Below are positions 7,701-17,937 of a DNA stretch of 64,000 nucleotides, piece by piece. Numbering within the stretch: the first letter of the stretch is position 1; the number at the start of each line of letters is the position of its first letter. The stretch is from Ferroplasma acidiphilum. GTDB lineage: Archaea > Thermoplasmatota > Thermoplasmata > Thermoplasmatales > Thermoplasmataceae. The translations under genes were made by a program, and so were the position numbers. The notes below the pieces were generated by a model. That model saw only the letters and a program-made list of their open reading frames with translations. It searched no databases and had not been told where the DNA came from. The DNA is taken from contig NZ_CP015363.1 of assembly GCF_002078355.1 (NCBI RefSeq), positions 1,674,001 through 1,738,000 of the forward strand, given 5' to 3'.

Positions 7701-9020
7701 TTATTTTCTTTTCTTTATTGCGTATGCTGCAACACCTATTATTGCCAGTACAGCTATTATCCCTCCTCCTATATAGTATTCTGTGTAGTCTGTGTTATGG
7801 AATGGAGTATTGGATACAACCATGGTGTGGTTTGAGAAATGTGGAACATACATAAATACATACATCCCGGAAGATGTGTTTGTGTATGAATAATAGGCAT
7901 GGGTGCTGCTGGTTTCATTTACAAGTGTAGACATTGAAACATATGTAGCAATTCTTCCATCAAATTTAACATAGGCATGGCCAGTGTTCTTTGTCACATT
8001 GTTTCCTATGAATACTGCCACTATGGTATGGTGGTTTACTGTAGAGTTTATGTCAAATGATGTTGTTGATGAGCTTTTGCCTGTATACACAAAATGTGTA
8101 GAAGAGTTGTAATTTATTGTGCTATTTGCAATTGTTCCATTGACTAAGTTCAGAGCTATTTCTGATGATATCCTTCCGTGTATAATGTTGCTTAAAACCA
8201 TGCTGTTGTTAGATATTTTCTGAAGTCCGGGTGGAGCTACCATATTGACCAGGACAGGTCCGGAGGATGTATTGCTGCTTATAGTTATTGTATTATTTGT
8301 TATTTTGAAGTTACCATTGTGGATAAACAGCATTGCTATTGTTCCATTGTTGTCTATAACAATCATCTGTCTCCCGGCATTTATGGTATTATTGAAATTC
8401 ACCATGACATGATCTGCCATATTCGCATTACCGAATACATTTGAATTTGCCTGAGCGTTCAAGCTATTGTTTGCACTTATGCTGACCTGTGTATTGTTGG
8501 ATGTGCTGTATGATATATTTGCGGTGGATGGTACGACCAGGGTTAAATTGCCATTTACCATCATGTTGCTTTCCAGAGTTGGGTTATTGTGCAAAACGTA
8601 GAACGATGTGCTATTCATCATGATAAACATATTGCCTATTCTATAGGCTGTACGGGAATTCGTGGAGAAACGCAGAATAGGTGATGAAATGCCCTTTATA
8701 GAAGTTCCGTTGGAATACATCTTGCTTATCAAAACTGTTGATGTTAGGTTATATGTCACATTGGAGAACACACCGGTAGATGAATTGAAATCCGCTGTTA
8801 GATACTTGCCCATCACCATTCCTGTCGTGCTATTATACATCAATTTGGCACCGTAGTTATTCTTAAAATGCGTATGAATGCTGTCATTAAAACCTGCAGC
8901 TGATGGTCCTGATAATGCTGGTGAATTTGCCTGGCTGCCCGAACTAAGGGGAACCATGGCAAATACAGAAAATACCATGACCACAGCTATCATTGTTGCT
9001 ATGAGTACTTTATACTTCAT
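7701..9020 (-). CDS. Cell-surface glycoprotein with signal peptide and C-terminal membrane anchor
   Basis: The 439-residue protein begins with a secretion signal (MKYK, then about 16 hydrophobic residues, ending near SSGSQA). It ends with one transmembrane helix (GGGIIAVLAIIGVAAYA) and a basic tail IKKRK that would anchor it from the outside. The ectodomain is rich in Ser, Thr and Asn and contains about two dozen N-x-S/T sequons, so heavy N-glycosylation is likely. It has no cysteine in the ectodomain and no enzyme motif that I recognise. A wall-less acidophile would plausibly use such a protein as an envelope or surface-layer component; that role is inference. It is divergent from dtdA, with a 261-bp intergenic region between. 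Confidence 0.7.
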   Translation of the reverse strand: MKYKVLIATMIAVVMVFSVFAMVPLSSGSQANSPALSGPSAAGFNDSIHTHFKNNYGAKLMYNSTTGMVMGKYLTADFNSSTGVFSNVTYNLTSTVLISKMYSNGTSIKGISSPILRFSTNSRTAYRIGNMFIMMNSTSFYVLHNNPTLESNMMVNGNLTLVVPSTANISYSTSNNTQVSISANNSLNAQANSNVFGNANMADHVMVNFNNTINAGRQMIVIDNNGTIAMLFIHNGNFKITNNTITISSNTSSGPVLVNMVAPPGLQKISNNSMVLSNIIHGRISSEIALNLVNGTIANSTINYNSSTHFVYTGKSSSTTSFDINSTVNHHTIVAVFIGNNVTKNTGHAYVKFDGRIATYVSMSTLVNETSSTHAYYSYTNTSSGMYVFMYVPHFSNHTMVVSNTPFHNTDYTEYYIGGGIIAVLAIIGVAAYAIKKRK

Positions 9021-9281
9021 AAAAACTCAACTGAAATTTAAGTATTTAATCGTTACTTTTTATGGAAATATATTAATATAAATATATGAAAACCGCTGTA
9101 TTTGCATGTTGGTTAAGCTTTAAGGCTATTTCTTCTAAGTTATCGTATTTTATTGTAGACTACTTCTATCATACTGGAAAGCAGAAGTTTTAAGGAGGGT
9201 TTTATACGTATAATTACATTCATGCTTTTAATGTTATTAATGAAATACCAAATATTATAATTGATTTTTTAATAACAATAC
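9021..9281. other. Divergent intergenic region, no gene recognised
   Basis: This 261-bp AT-rich stretch separates the surface glycoprotein gene (minus) from dtdA (plus) and must hold both promoters. A TATA-like AATATATTAATATAAATATA run lies at about 9066-9086. A 35-codon reading frame starting at 9087 shows no family resemblance and is not called. Confidence 0.5.
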
Positions 9282-10055
9282 ATGATTTTATTAATTGCCT
9301 CGAGAAAAGATGGAGCAAGCATGGAAATGGCATCCAGATTGCTTGAACTTTTCAAATTTGATAAACTGGACGCGAATAGATACACTTACAAAAATTATGA
9401 ATTAAAATTCATTGACAATTTGCATATATACCAGAACATGGAAGACCTTGAAGAGGAGGTTGAAAAGGTTGTTTTTCTATCAAAGCATTCTTCAAAGGCA
9501 GATATAAAATCCTTAACTGTACATCCCATTGGCAACTTCAGGAAAGCTGAACTTGGCGGCCTTGACAATGTAATAGTCCCATCAGATCCACTTGGAATGA
9601 GTGCTTCATTGAGGTATATCAAGAACAATTATTCAGGAGACCATTTTGAAATAACATTTGAAGCCACACACCATGGCCCGTATATGGAAAAGCCTGCATA
9701 TTTCATAGAAATAGGAACCACGGAAAATGAATGGAAACAGGAAGGCATAGCTGATCTGATGGCCAGAGCCATAATGGAAGGCGTTGAGAAGGACTATGGA
9801 AATTATGTTGGCGTTGGTGGGGGGCATTATGCCCCGAAACTAAGCAGTTATTTCTTCAGCAATGATATAAACATAGGGCATATAATACCCAAATATGTAC
9901 ATGAGATAATTTCAGAGGATGAAATTGAAAATGCTGTATTAAAAACAATGAATTGCAAAGGTTTTCTAATGGATGCGCACGGGACGAAAGGCAGAGTGAA
10001 GGATATGATTGCAGGAATTGCAGATAAACACAGCCTGGAGGTTTTGAAAATCTGA
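9282..10055 (+). CDS. dtdA: Archaeal D-aminoacyl-tRNA deacylase DtdA
   Basis: The 257-residue protein matches the archaeal/plant GEK1-type D-aminoacyl-tRNA deacylase. Key segments are FLSKHSSKADIKSLTVHPIGN, FEATHHGPYMEKPAYFIEIG with TTENEW (about residues 126-151), and the VGVGGGHYAPK motif near residue 176 that holds metal-site histidines. DtdA removes D-amino acids mischarged on tRNA. Its presence implies exposure to free D-amino acids. The genes just downstream (a PLP enzyme, a DUF1611 protein and a PP-loop protein) may belong to amino-acid chirality metabolism, but they have their own TATA-like element at about 10066-10080, so cotranscription is not assured. Confidence 0.92.
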   Translation: MILLIASRKDGASMEMASRLLELFKFDKLDANRYTYKNYELKFIDNLHIYQNMEDLEEEVEKVVFLSKHSSKADIKSLTVHPIGNFRKAELGGLDNVIVPSDPLGMSASLRYIKNNYSGDHFEITFEATHHGPYMEKPAYFIEIGTTENEWKQEGIADLMARAIMEGVEKDYGNYVGVGGGHYAPKLSSYFFSNDINIGHIIPKYVHEIISEDEIENAVLKTMNCKGFLMDAHGTKGRVKDMIAGIADKHSLEVLKI

Positions 10056-10114
10056 TATATAAATGCTCAATGTTTATATATGAAATTAGGTTATATTGAT
10101 ACTAGTGAAAAAAA

Positions 10115-11050
10115 ATGGAAATAGAAACAGAAGATAAACCCCCGGGTAGTCCATTAATAAGGGATTCTGACATAGGCAACTATCTGGAGAGAAGCAATTT
10201 TTTTATCAAATATGAAGGGGTAAACCCAACGGGAACCCAGAAAGATAGAATTTCAAGAAAACATGTTGAGAATGCAATAAAACATGGGTATAAGGAAATA
10301 TCTGTGGCAACATGTGGAAATTTTGGGGCGTCAATTGCATATTATGCAAGGGGAATGGGCATTAAGGCGATCGTTGGAATACCAGCGGAGTATTCAAATT
10401 CAAGGCATGCAGAAATAGCTGCATATGGTGCAGACATAATAGAAAAACCACTGAAATATGAAGAAATGGTTGAATATATAAGGGGAGAGGCAAAAAAGAA
10501 CAACTGGTATGATGCAAGCCCCGGATCACCAAATAAAAGCATAGATGTTTCAGGATACAGCGAAATATCATTTGAAATTTATAACCAGCTTGGCTTTGCC
10601 CCTGAATATATATCAATACCGGTAGGGAATGGAACAACATTTTATGGAATATATTATGGATTCCTGAAATTATACAGGGAAAGAAAAATAGATAAAATGC
10701 CGAAATTCATTGCAACAAGCACTGAAGGCGGAAACCCCATTGTCTATTCATTCATAAACGGGTTCAGAAACATAGTTGAGCTTGACCCTGAAAATATCGT
10801 TGAAACATATGCAAATGAACCGTTGATTGCCTACAGGTCATATGATGGGCAGAAGGCCCTGGATGCACTGTATAAAACACATGGAAAAGCATTATATGTA
10901 TCTGATATGGAAATGGAAGAGATATCCAGAGGATTTAAAAGAATTGATAATTTATCAGTTCTGCCAGCATCTGCTTCTGCGGCTGCAGGTGCATTAAAAT
11001 TTGCGGGAAATAATAGTTGCGTCATCGTATTAACTGGAAGTGATAAATAA
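10115..11050 (+). CDS. Threonine synthase-like fold-type II PLP enzyme
   Basis: The 311-residue protein has fold-type II PLP features: NPTGTQKDRISRK, whose lysine (about residue 45) would bind PLP, and the phosphate-holding ATCGNFGASIAYYARG (about residues 66-81). Near the C-terminus are LPASASAAAG and VIVLTGS. Closest family is threonine synthase, but the protein is short, and the usual SSGN motif reads TCGN. A different beta-elimination, replacement or racemisation reaction is therefore possible. Its stop codon overlaps the start of the DUF1611 gene by one base (TAATG at 11048-11052), so the two are translationally coupled. No homoserine pathway genes are nearby. Confidence 0.75.
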   Translation: MEIETEDKPPGSPLIRDSDIGNYLERSNFFIKYEGVNPTGTQKDRISRKHVENAIKHGYKEISVATCGNFGASIAYYARGMGIKAIVGIPAEYSNSRHAEIAAYGADIIEKPLKYEEMVEYIRGEAKKNNWYDASPGSPNKSIDVSGYSEISFEIYNQLGFAPEYISIPVGNGTTFYGIYYGFLKLYRERKIDKMPKFIATSTEGGNPIVYSFINGFRNIVELDPENIVETYANEPLIAYRSYDGQKALDALYKTHGKALYVSDMEMEEISRGFKRIDNLSVLPASASAAAGALKFAGNNSCVIVLTGSDK

Positions 11051-12078
11051 TGGAAAAGGCAGTGGTTCTTTCTGAGGGGTGTTTTGCCACCACATATGGC
11101 AAGACGGCCAACGGGCTTGTAAGGTACAGCAAAAGGTATGACATAGTTGCAGTCATAGACTCGAGATACTATGGCATGGATGCAGGGTATGTCCTTATGG
11201 GCAGGCAGAATGGCATAAGGATTGTCAGTACAATTCAGGAGGCAAAAGCTCTCGGGGCTACAACACTGATAATCGGTGTTGCAACTGATGGGGGTTATCT
11301 TCCGGTGGAATACAGGCAATATGTTTCCACGGCTATCGAAGAGGGAATGAACATAGTAAATGGGTTACACCAGTACATAAGCAATGATAATGAATTCAGC
11401 AAGCTCGCAAAAATATACGATGTGGAAATTACTGATGTAAGGAAAATTTTTAACAATTATGAATATTCATTTACAGGAAAAATACAGGAGGTAAAATCGA
11501 AAAAAATTGCGGTACTGGGAACGGATAGCGCTATAGGCAAAAGGACAACTGCAGTTTATCTGAATGATGCCATGAACAGGAAGAAAAAACAATCTGAATT
11601 AATAGGCACCGGGCAAACATCCTGGATGCAGGGATTTCCATATACAGTTGTAATGGATTCAATCATAAATGATTTTGTTGCCGGGTCTTTAGAATATATA
11701 ACATATAAAGCATGGCAGGAAAAACATCCTGAATATATGTTCCTTGAAGGGCAGGGGTCTATTCTGCATCCAGCATATCCAGGAGGGTTTGAAATAATAG
11801 GTGCAATGCGCCCGGATGCCATAATACTCCAGCATGCGCCAAAAAGGAAGTTTTACGACGGCTTCCCTGAATACCCTATTGAGCCGCTGGAAAAATACAT
11901 AAAGGTTCTTGAGCTTGTTTCCAACAAAAAGGTAATTGCAATATCATTGAACACCGAAAATATGGAAAAATCAGAGATAGAAGTTGAGAAAACAAAACTT
12001 GAAAAAATATACAATATACCTGTATTCGACCCTCTGGAAGAATTTGAAAACATTACCGGCGTTATATCAGATTTATGA
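11050..12078 (+). CDS. DUF1611 family P-loop protein (DgcN-like)
   Basis: This 342-residue protein matches DUF1611. It has an N-terminal Rossmann-like domain (VAVIDSRYYGMDAG, TLIIGVATDGG) and a C-terminal P-loop domain with GTDSAIGKRTTAVYL (about residues 158-172). Later come QTSWMQG, FLEGQGSILHPAY and LQHAPKR, all family hallmarks. Some bacterial homologues (DgcN) take part with the epimerase DgcA in interconverting D- and L-glutamate, and others sit beside dipeptide epimerases. By that precedent this protein may modify glutamate or a peptide, but this is inference. It is coupled to the PLP gene upstream and lies 36 bp before the PP-loop gene. Confidence 0.8.
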   Translation: MEKAVVLSEGCFATTYGKTANGLVRYSKRYDIVAVIDSRYYGMDAGYVLMGRQNGIRIVSTIQEAKALGATTLIIGVATDGGYLPVEYRQYVSTAIEEGMNIVNGLHQYISNDNEFSKLAKIYDVEITDVRKIFNNYEYSFTGKIQEVKSKKIAVLGTDSAIGKRTTAVYLNDAMNRKKKQSELIGTGQTSWMQGFPYTVVMDSIINDFVAGSLEYITYKAWQEKHPEYMFLEGQGSILHPAYPGGFEIIGAMRPDAIILQHAPKRKFYDGFPEYPIEPLEKYIKVLELVSNKKVIAISLNTENMEKSEIEVEKTKLEKIYNIPVFDPLEEFENITGVISDL

Positions 12079-12114
12079 ACCACCGAAATATATACTTTAT
12101 GTGGGTGCTAAAAA

Positions 12115-13530
12115 GTGTATATTGACAATGTAATTTCATTTGACAGTATTGAGGTGAATATAGCCAGTATTGAGAAAAAAAGGATCATAGGAAATATAAA
12201 ATTTGATGATTTTTCATACAGGTTGATTTTCACATATGCCGAAGATATTGATGTGGACAGGAATATAGCAGGGCTTATACTTACAATGCCTGCAATTAAT
12301 TTTACCTATTTTGCCCGGAAACTGGTTTTAAATTTCCCGGTATCACCTACAGATATAGAGTTGATAAAAAATTTTATGAAAATAAATGCCCATGAAGTTT
12401 TTATTAATAAAATAATAAACAGGAGATATGATTACATCAAACCGGAGTTTATACCGGCTGAAGATGATATTACCGCAGCCAATGCTGATGGAATAACTGA
12501 GCTTGTATGCCCTGAAACTTTCAGCGAAGAGAGGCCATGGAATACATCCCCTGATAAGGTGGCTATTATGTCCTCAGGCGGCAAGGAAAGCCTTTTAGCC
12601 TTTGGAATTTTCAATGAAATAAACAAACCGGAAAACAATTATTCTTTCTATTTTGAAGAATCCGGTTCACACTGGCTCACAGCAAAAACAGCCTATGACT
12701 ATTATAAAGAAAATTTTGGAAATGTAATGAAAGTATGGTCAAATACAGACAGGTTTTACCATGAAATGCTGAATCATATAAAAATAGTGAACACAGATAT
12801 GATAGATATACTATCAGATGATTATCCAATCCAGGTTTTTATTTTCCCGGTGTATATATTTTTGCTGCTGCCTTTGCTCAAAAAATATTCCATTGGAAAT
12901 ATAATCATGGGCGATGAATTCGACGACCCTCGGGAAATGGGTGATTATAAAGGATTGAAATATTACTATGGAATTTTTGACCAGACTTATGATTTCAACC
13001 ATATGCTTTCTCTATACTTCAATAAGAAAGGGGTAAACGCAGGTGTATACTCTATAGTTTATCCAGTAACCGGATATCTGGAAGAGAAAATTTTAATGGA
13101 ACGCTATAGGGATTTGTTCCTGCAGCAGAGATCATGCCACTCATGCCATAGAAAAGACGGTGTAATAGAACCATGCGGGAAATGCTCGAAATGCCTTGGA
13201 ATACTATTGTTCATTGAGGCTTCTGGAGGAAAACCGGAAGATATATTGTATTCCAGCGATGACGTAAGATTATTAAAAAGAAGGCTTTCAAAGGCAAGGC
13301 TCCGGCTTGACCCTGATGAGAGGATTTATGCAGAATCAAAAATTGGTTTGTATTCCGGCAGTATTGGAGATGCTGAACATGCCGGAGGATTGCATATTAT
13401 GCCCTATGAGAATTCTCTATTTTCCGTAATACCGGATAATTTCCGCAGCCCTATTGAAAAGATATTTTCAGCTTACGCAGAAGGGATATTTAAACTGGAC
13501 AATGGAAAATGGGTAAATATTCAGAAATAG
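12115..13530 (+). CDS. PP-loop (ATP pyrophosphatase-like) protein with C-terminal four-cysteine metal site; MurL-like candidate
   Basis: The 471-residue protein has a family-specific N-terminal domain of about 140 residues, then an ATP-pyrophosphatase PP-loop, IMSSGGKESLLAFGI (about residues 148-162). It also has a cysteine cluster, CHSCHRKDGVIEPCGKCSKC (about 342-361), like the zinc site of QueC-type enzymes. I do not recognise a proven function. The arrangement of PP-loop followed by a CGKCxKC site, with AMP-forming chemistry, recalls bacterial MurL, the glutamyl epimerase of peptidoglycan precursors. QueC-like nucleoside chemistry is an alternative. The start is GTG at 12115, preceded by GGTG at 12104-12107. 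The 3' end overlaps tsr3 (opposite strand) by 10 bp. Confidence 0.65.
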   Translation: MYIDNVISFDSIEVNIASIEKKRIIGNIKFDDFSYRLIFTYAEDIDVDRNIAGLILTMPAINFTYFARKLVLNFPVSPTDIELIKNFMKINAHEVFINKIINRRYDYIKPEFIPAEDDITAANADGITELVCPETFSEERPWNTSPDKVAIMSSGGKESLLAFGIFNEINKPENNYSFYFEESGSHWLTAKTAYDYYKENFGNVMKVWSNTDRFYHEMLNHIKIVNTDMIDILSDDYPIQVFIFPVYIFLLLPLLKKYSIGNIIMGDEFDDPREMGDYKGLKYYYGIFDQTYDFNHMLSLYFNKKGVNAGVYSIVYPVTGYLEEKILMERYRDLFLQQRSCHSCHRKDGVIEPCGKCSKCLGILLFIEASGGKPEDILYSSDDVRLLKRRLSKARLRLDPDERIYAESKIGLYSGSIGDAEHAGGLHIMPYENSLFSVIPDNFRSPIEKIFSAYAEGIFKLDNGKWVNIQK

Positions 13531-14015
13531 CTGTCCTGGACCTGAATGCACTCTTCATCACTGTTGCATTTCATATAATCATTTAGCGGGTTTATATTAG
13601 TTTTGATAAAATTCTGTGCCCATGAGTATTTGGAAATAACATCGCCGGCAAGTTCTGAATATCCCATAATATATAACGCAGCGGCTAAAGCTTCCAGTGA
13701 TGATAATTTTCCGGGCTTTCCATAATTCACAGGATTTACCGGTAGCAATAGTGGAAGCTTTTTCCCGTTTTTCCCTTTAATATTTTCTATGGTGTTTATC
13801 CTGTTCCATGAGCCGTCAATAACAACTATCCCCTTATCCTCAAACAGGATTCTATTTGAATTTAACAGAAAATTATCGGAGTACGGCGTGAGGTAAAGTT
13901 TATTGTATATTTTATTAAGAGGTATTTCAATGGCCAGCCCATAGCGTTCCAGTTTTTTCATGGTTGATTTCTTTGGATCGTCCTGGCTAAGATAAACATA
14001 AAATATTTTTTCCAT
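13521..14015 (-). CDS. tsr3: Tsr3-type rRNA aminocarboxypropyltransferase
   Basis: This 164-residue protein is an archaeal Tsr3 (formerly DUF367). It shows the basic early segment with QDDPKKSTMKKLERYG, then VIDGSWNR, LLPVNPVNYGKPGKLSSLEALAAALYIMGY split over residues about 95-124, and the closing SWAQNFIKTNINPLNDY. Tsr3 transfers an aminocarboxypropyl group from SAM to N1-methylpseudouridine (or pseudouridine) in small-subunit rRNA, close to the decoding centre. After the core it has a short tail with two cysteines (CNSDEEC) that is not needed by the fold. Its 3' end overlaps the PP-loop gene by 10 bp. Confidence 0.88.
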   Translation of the reverse strand: MEKIFYVYLSQDDPKKSTMKKLERYGLAIEIPLNKIYNKLYLTPYSDNFLLNSNRILFEDKGIVVIDGSWNRINTIENIKGKNGKKLPLLLPVNPVNYGKPGKLSSLEALAAALYIMGYSELAGDVISKYSWAQNFIKTNINPLNDYMKCNSDEECIQVQDSYF

Positions 14016-14076
14016 AACCTATATAAGACACTGTCAAAATATAAAAGTTGCCATTTTTCCACCTTTGTTATCCGGT

Positions 14077-14241
14077 TTAAATATTGTTCTTCGCATTATT
14101 AAGGCAATCAGGGCACACACAATCCGATGACAGTAATTTAATTGCTTTCAACTGGTTTCCGTTTAATTTTGTTCCCTTGCACCAGCATAGCAATCCGCCA
14201 CAGTGGAATTCAGCAGAACATATGCCGCATTTTTTTATCAC
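14077..14241 (-). CDS. Cysteine-rich CWC family small protein
   Basis: A 54-residue frame runs from GTG at 14241 to a TAA ending at 14077. It reads KKCGICSAEFHCG, then LCWCKG, and closes with CVCPDCLNN, so eight cysteines fall in the pattern C-x2-C, C, CWC, C-x-C-x2-C. That is the Cys_rich_CWC family, whose members are very small proteins presumed to bind metal; no function is established. No ATG fits the frame, and GTG lies just before the first conserved lysines. It sits 61 bp upstream of tsr3 on the same strand and may be cotranscribed with it. Confidence 0.75.
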   Translation of the reverse strand: MIKKCGICSAEFHCGGLLCWCKGTKLNGNQLKAIKLLSSDCVCPDCLNNAKNNI

Positions 14242-14475
14242 AAGGATATATATACCTGCGTTATTTTATTTTTACGCCATATTGCATTATCATATTGTTT
14301 TATGGCTATTTTCCAGATATAATGTATATCCATATAGTTTTTATGTTTTATACTATACGGTGGACAATAAATTTTGATGCATATATTTAAATATTATAAG
14401 ATATAAAAAGGTTAAGTTTTTAATTTATTAATTTGTCATTAACAAAGTATTAATATAATAGAAAAATCAACTCGA

Positions 14476-15837
14476 ATGGTAGAAAACTTCGATAAAGTTA
14501 AGGATATTATAGCCAGGACAAACAGGATTCCTGTGTGGTCTTTACCAACGGCTTTCCTTGGTATTATAGGATTGGGATATTTTTTCACATTCTATGATAT
14601 ATCTGATATAGGGCTTGCAATGCCTGCAATAGACCAGCAGTTCAACCTGCATGGATCTATAATACTGTTTATAGCCCTGTCTGTGGGGCTAATAGGTTAC
14701 GCAATTGGTTCATACATGATAGGAAGCCTTGCCGATGTATTTGGCAGGTATAGATCAATGATTCTAACTATGGCACTCACAGCAATAGGGTCCCTGGGAG
14801 ATGCATTGTCTTTTAATGTGCCTGAATTAACAATTTTCAGATTTATAACGGGAATAGGATTGGGTGCAGACCTGAACCTTGTATCCATTTATATCACAGA
14901 ATTTGCACCGGCTGCAGTAAGGGGGAAAATAACTGTATTCACATTCCTGATTGGAATATTCGGACAGGCAGTGACCCCGTTTATAGGCTATTTCCTTGTA
15001 CCTGCATTCACAACAGGATGGCGCTGGCTATTCGGAATAGGAGCAATAATAGCCTTCATTGCAGTATTTCTAAGGACAGAGTTGCCAGAATCTCCAAGAT
15101 GGCTGGCAACAAAGGGGCATAATCTGGAAAAGGCGGAAAAGGTGCTGGAGATGATGGAAGCCACTGCTAAAAAGAAAATAGGCGAATTGCCGGAGCCACA
15201 TCCAGAGAATATTGTTGTGGAAGAGCCAAAATTCCCAACACTATACCTGTTCAAGAAGCCGTACTCGAGCAGAATGGCTTTATTGATCTCTGTATGGTTT
15301 CTGTGGTATATAGGAAATTACGCATTCCTGGGAGATGCTGCATCATTGCTTGAGAGCATAGGGTTTTCGGTGGCTGCCGCCATTCTATACATTGCAATAG
15401 GTGCAATAATAGGATATCCCGTAGGTGCATTAATAATGCTTTATACTTCCGATAAATATGAGAGAAAACATGTTATATTCGCCGCAACAGTTGTATGGTT
15501 CCTTGGCATGCTATCTATGGCCACCAGAATAACAGACCTTCTGTATTTTGGCTCTTTCCTTGCAGCAATGGGGCTCGGGATGTACCTTCAGGTAGCTTAT
15601 ACATTTACCGCTGAAAATTACCCAACAAGGGCAAGAAGCTCTGGATTTGGAATAACCGATGGAATAGGGCATGGAGGGGGAGCTCTTGGAGCTATATTGC
15701 TTCCGATACTTGTAGCAACATATTCCTGGGCATTTGGCTTCACTTTCATTGGAATCACAGGCTTAGTTGCCGGGCTTCTTATATTGATCGGTGGAACAAA
15801 GGTTTCAAGGAGGAATCTTGAGGATATTTCAGAATAA
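14476..15837 (+). CDS. MFS transporter, sugar-porter/metabolite:H+ symporter type
   Basis: The 453-residue protein has the twelve-helix MFS layout. Motif A between helices 2 and 3 reads GSLADVFGRYRS (about residues 83-94), helix 4 has RFITGIGLGADLNL, and ESPRWLATKG follows helix 6, all typical of the sugar porter and related metabolite:H+ symporter families. A charged cytoplasmic loop of about 50 residues separates the two halves. The substrate cannot be assigned. It is transcribed alone from an AT-rich 234-bp upstream region. It differs from the two phosphate-type MFS genes at 33985 and 49519, being closer to SV2-like porters. Confidence 0.8.
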   Translation: MVENFDKVKDIIARTNRIPVWSLPTAFLGIIGLGYFFTFYDISDIGLAMPAIDQQFNLHGSIILFIALSVGLIGYAIGSYMIGSLADVFGRYRSMILTMALTAIGSLGDALSFNVPELTIFRFITGIGLGADLNLVSIYITEFAPAAVRGKITVFTFLIGIFGQAVTPFIGYFLVPAFTTGWRWLFGIGAIIAFIAVFLRTELPESPRWLATKGHNLEKAEKVLEMMEATAKKKIGELPEPHPENIVVEEPKFPTLYLFKKPYSSRMALLISVWFLWYIGNYAFLGDAASLLESIGFSVAAAILYIAIGAIIGYPVGALIMLYTSDKYERKHVIFAATVVWFLGMLSMATRITDLLYFGSFLAAMGLGMYLQVAYTFTAENYPTRARSSGFGITDGIGHGGGALGAILLPILVATYSWAFGFTFIGITGLVAGLLILIGGTKVSRRNLEDISE

Positions 15838-15979
15838 GATTTATTTCTCGATATAATTTTTATATCATTATATTTGAAACTAATAATTTTTATGTATTTT
15901 ATACGGAAATTATCAATAATACAATATTAATTTTCTAAATTTAAGAAGTTAATTGAATTATATGAATTTCATTCAATGA

Positions 15980-17936
<1,957 letters not shown>

Positions 17937-17937
17937 G

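Noticed and set aside
9087-9194. 35-codon frame between the surface glycoprotein and dtdA
   Set aside because: No family likeness, no ribosome site, and it lies within the divergent promoter region.
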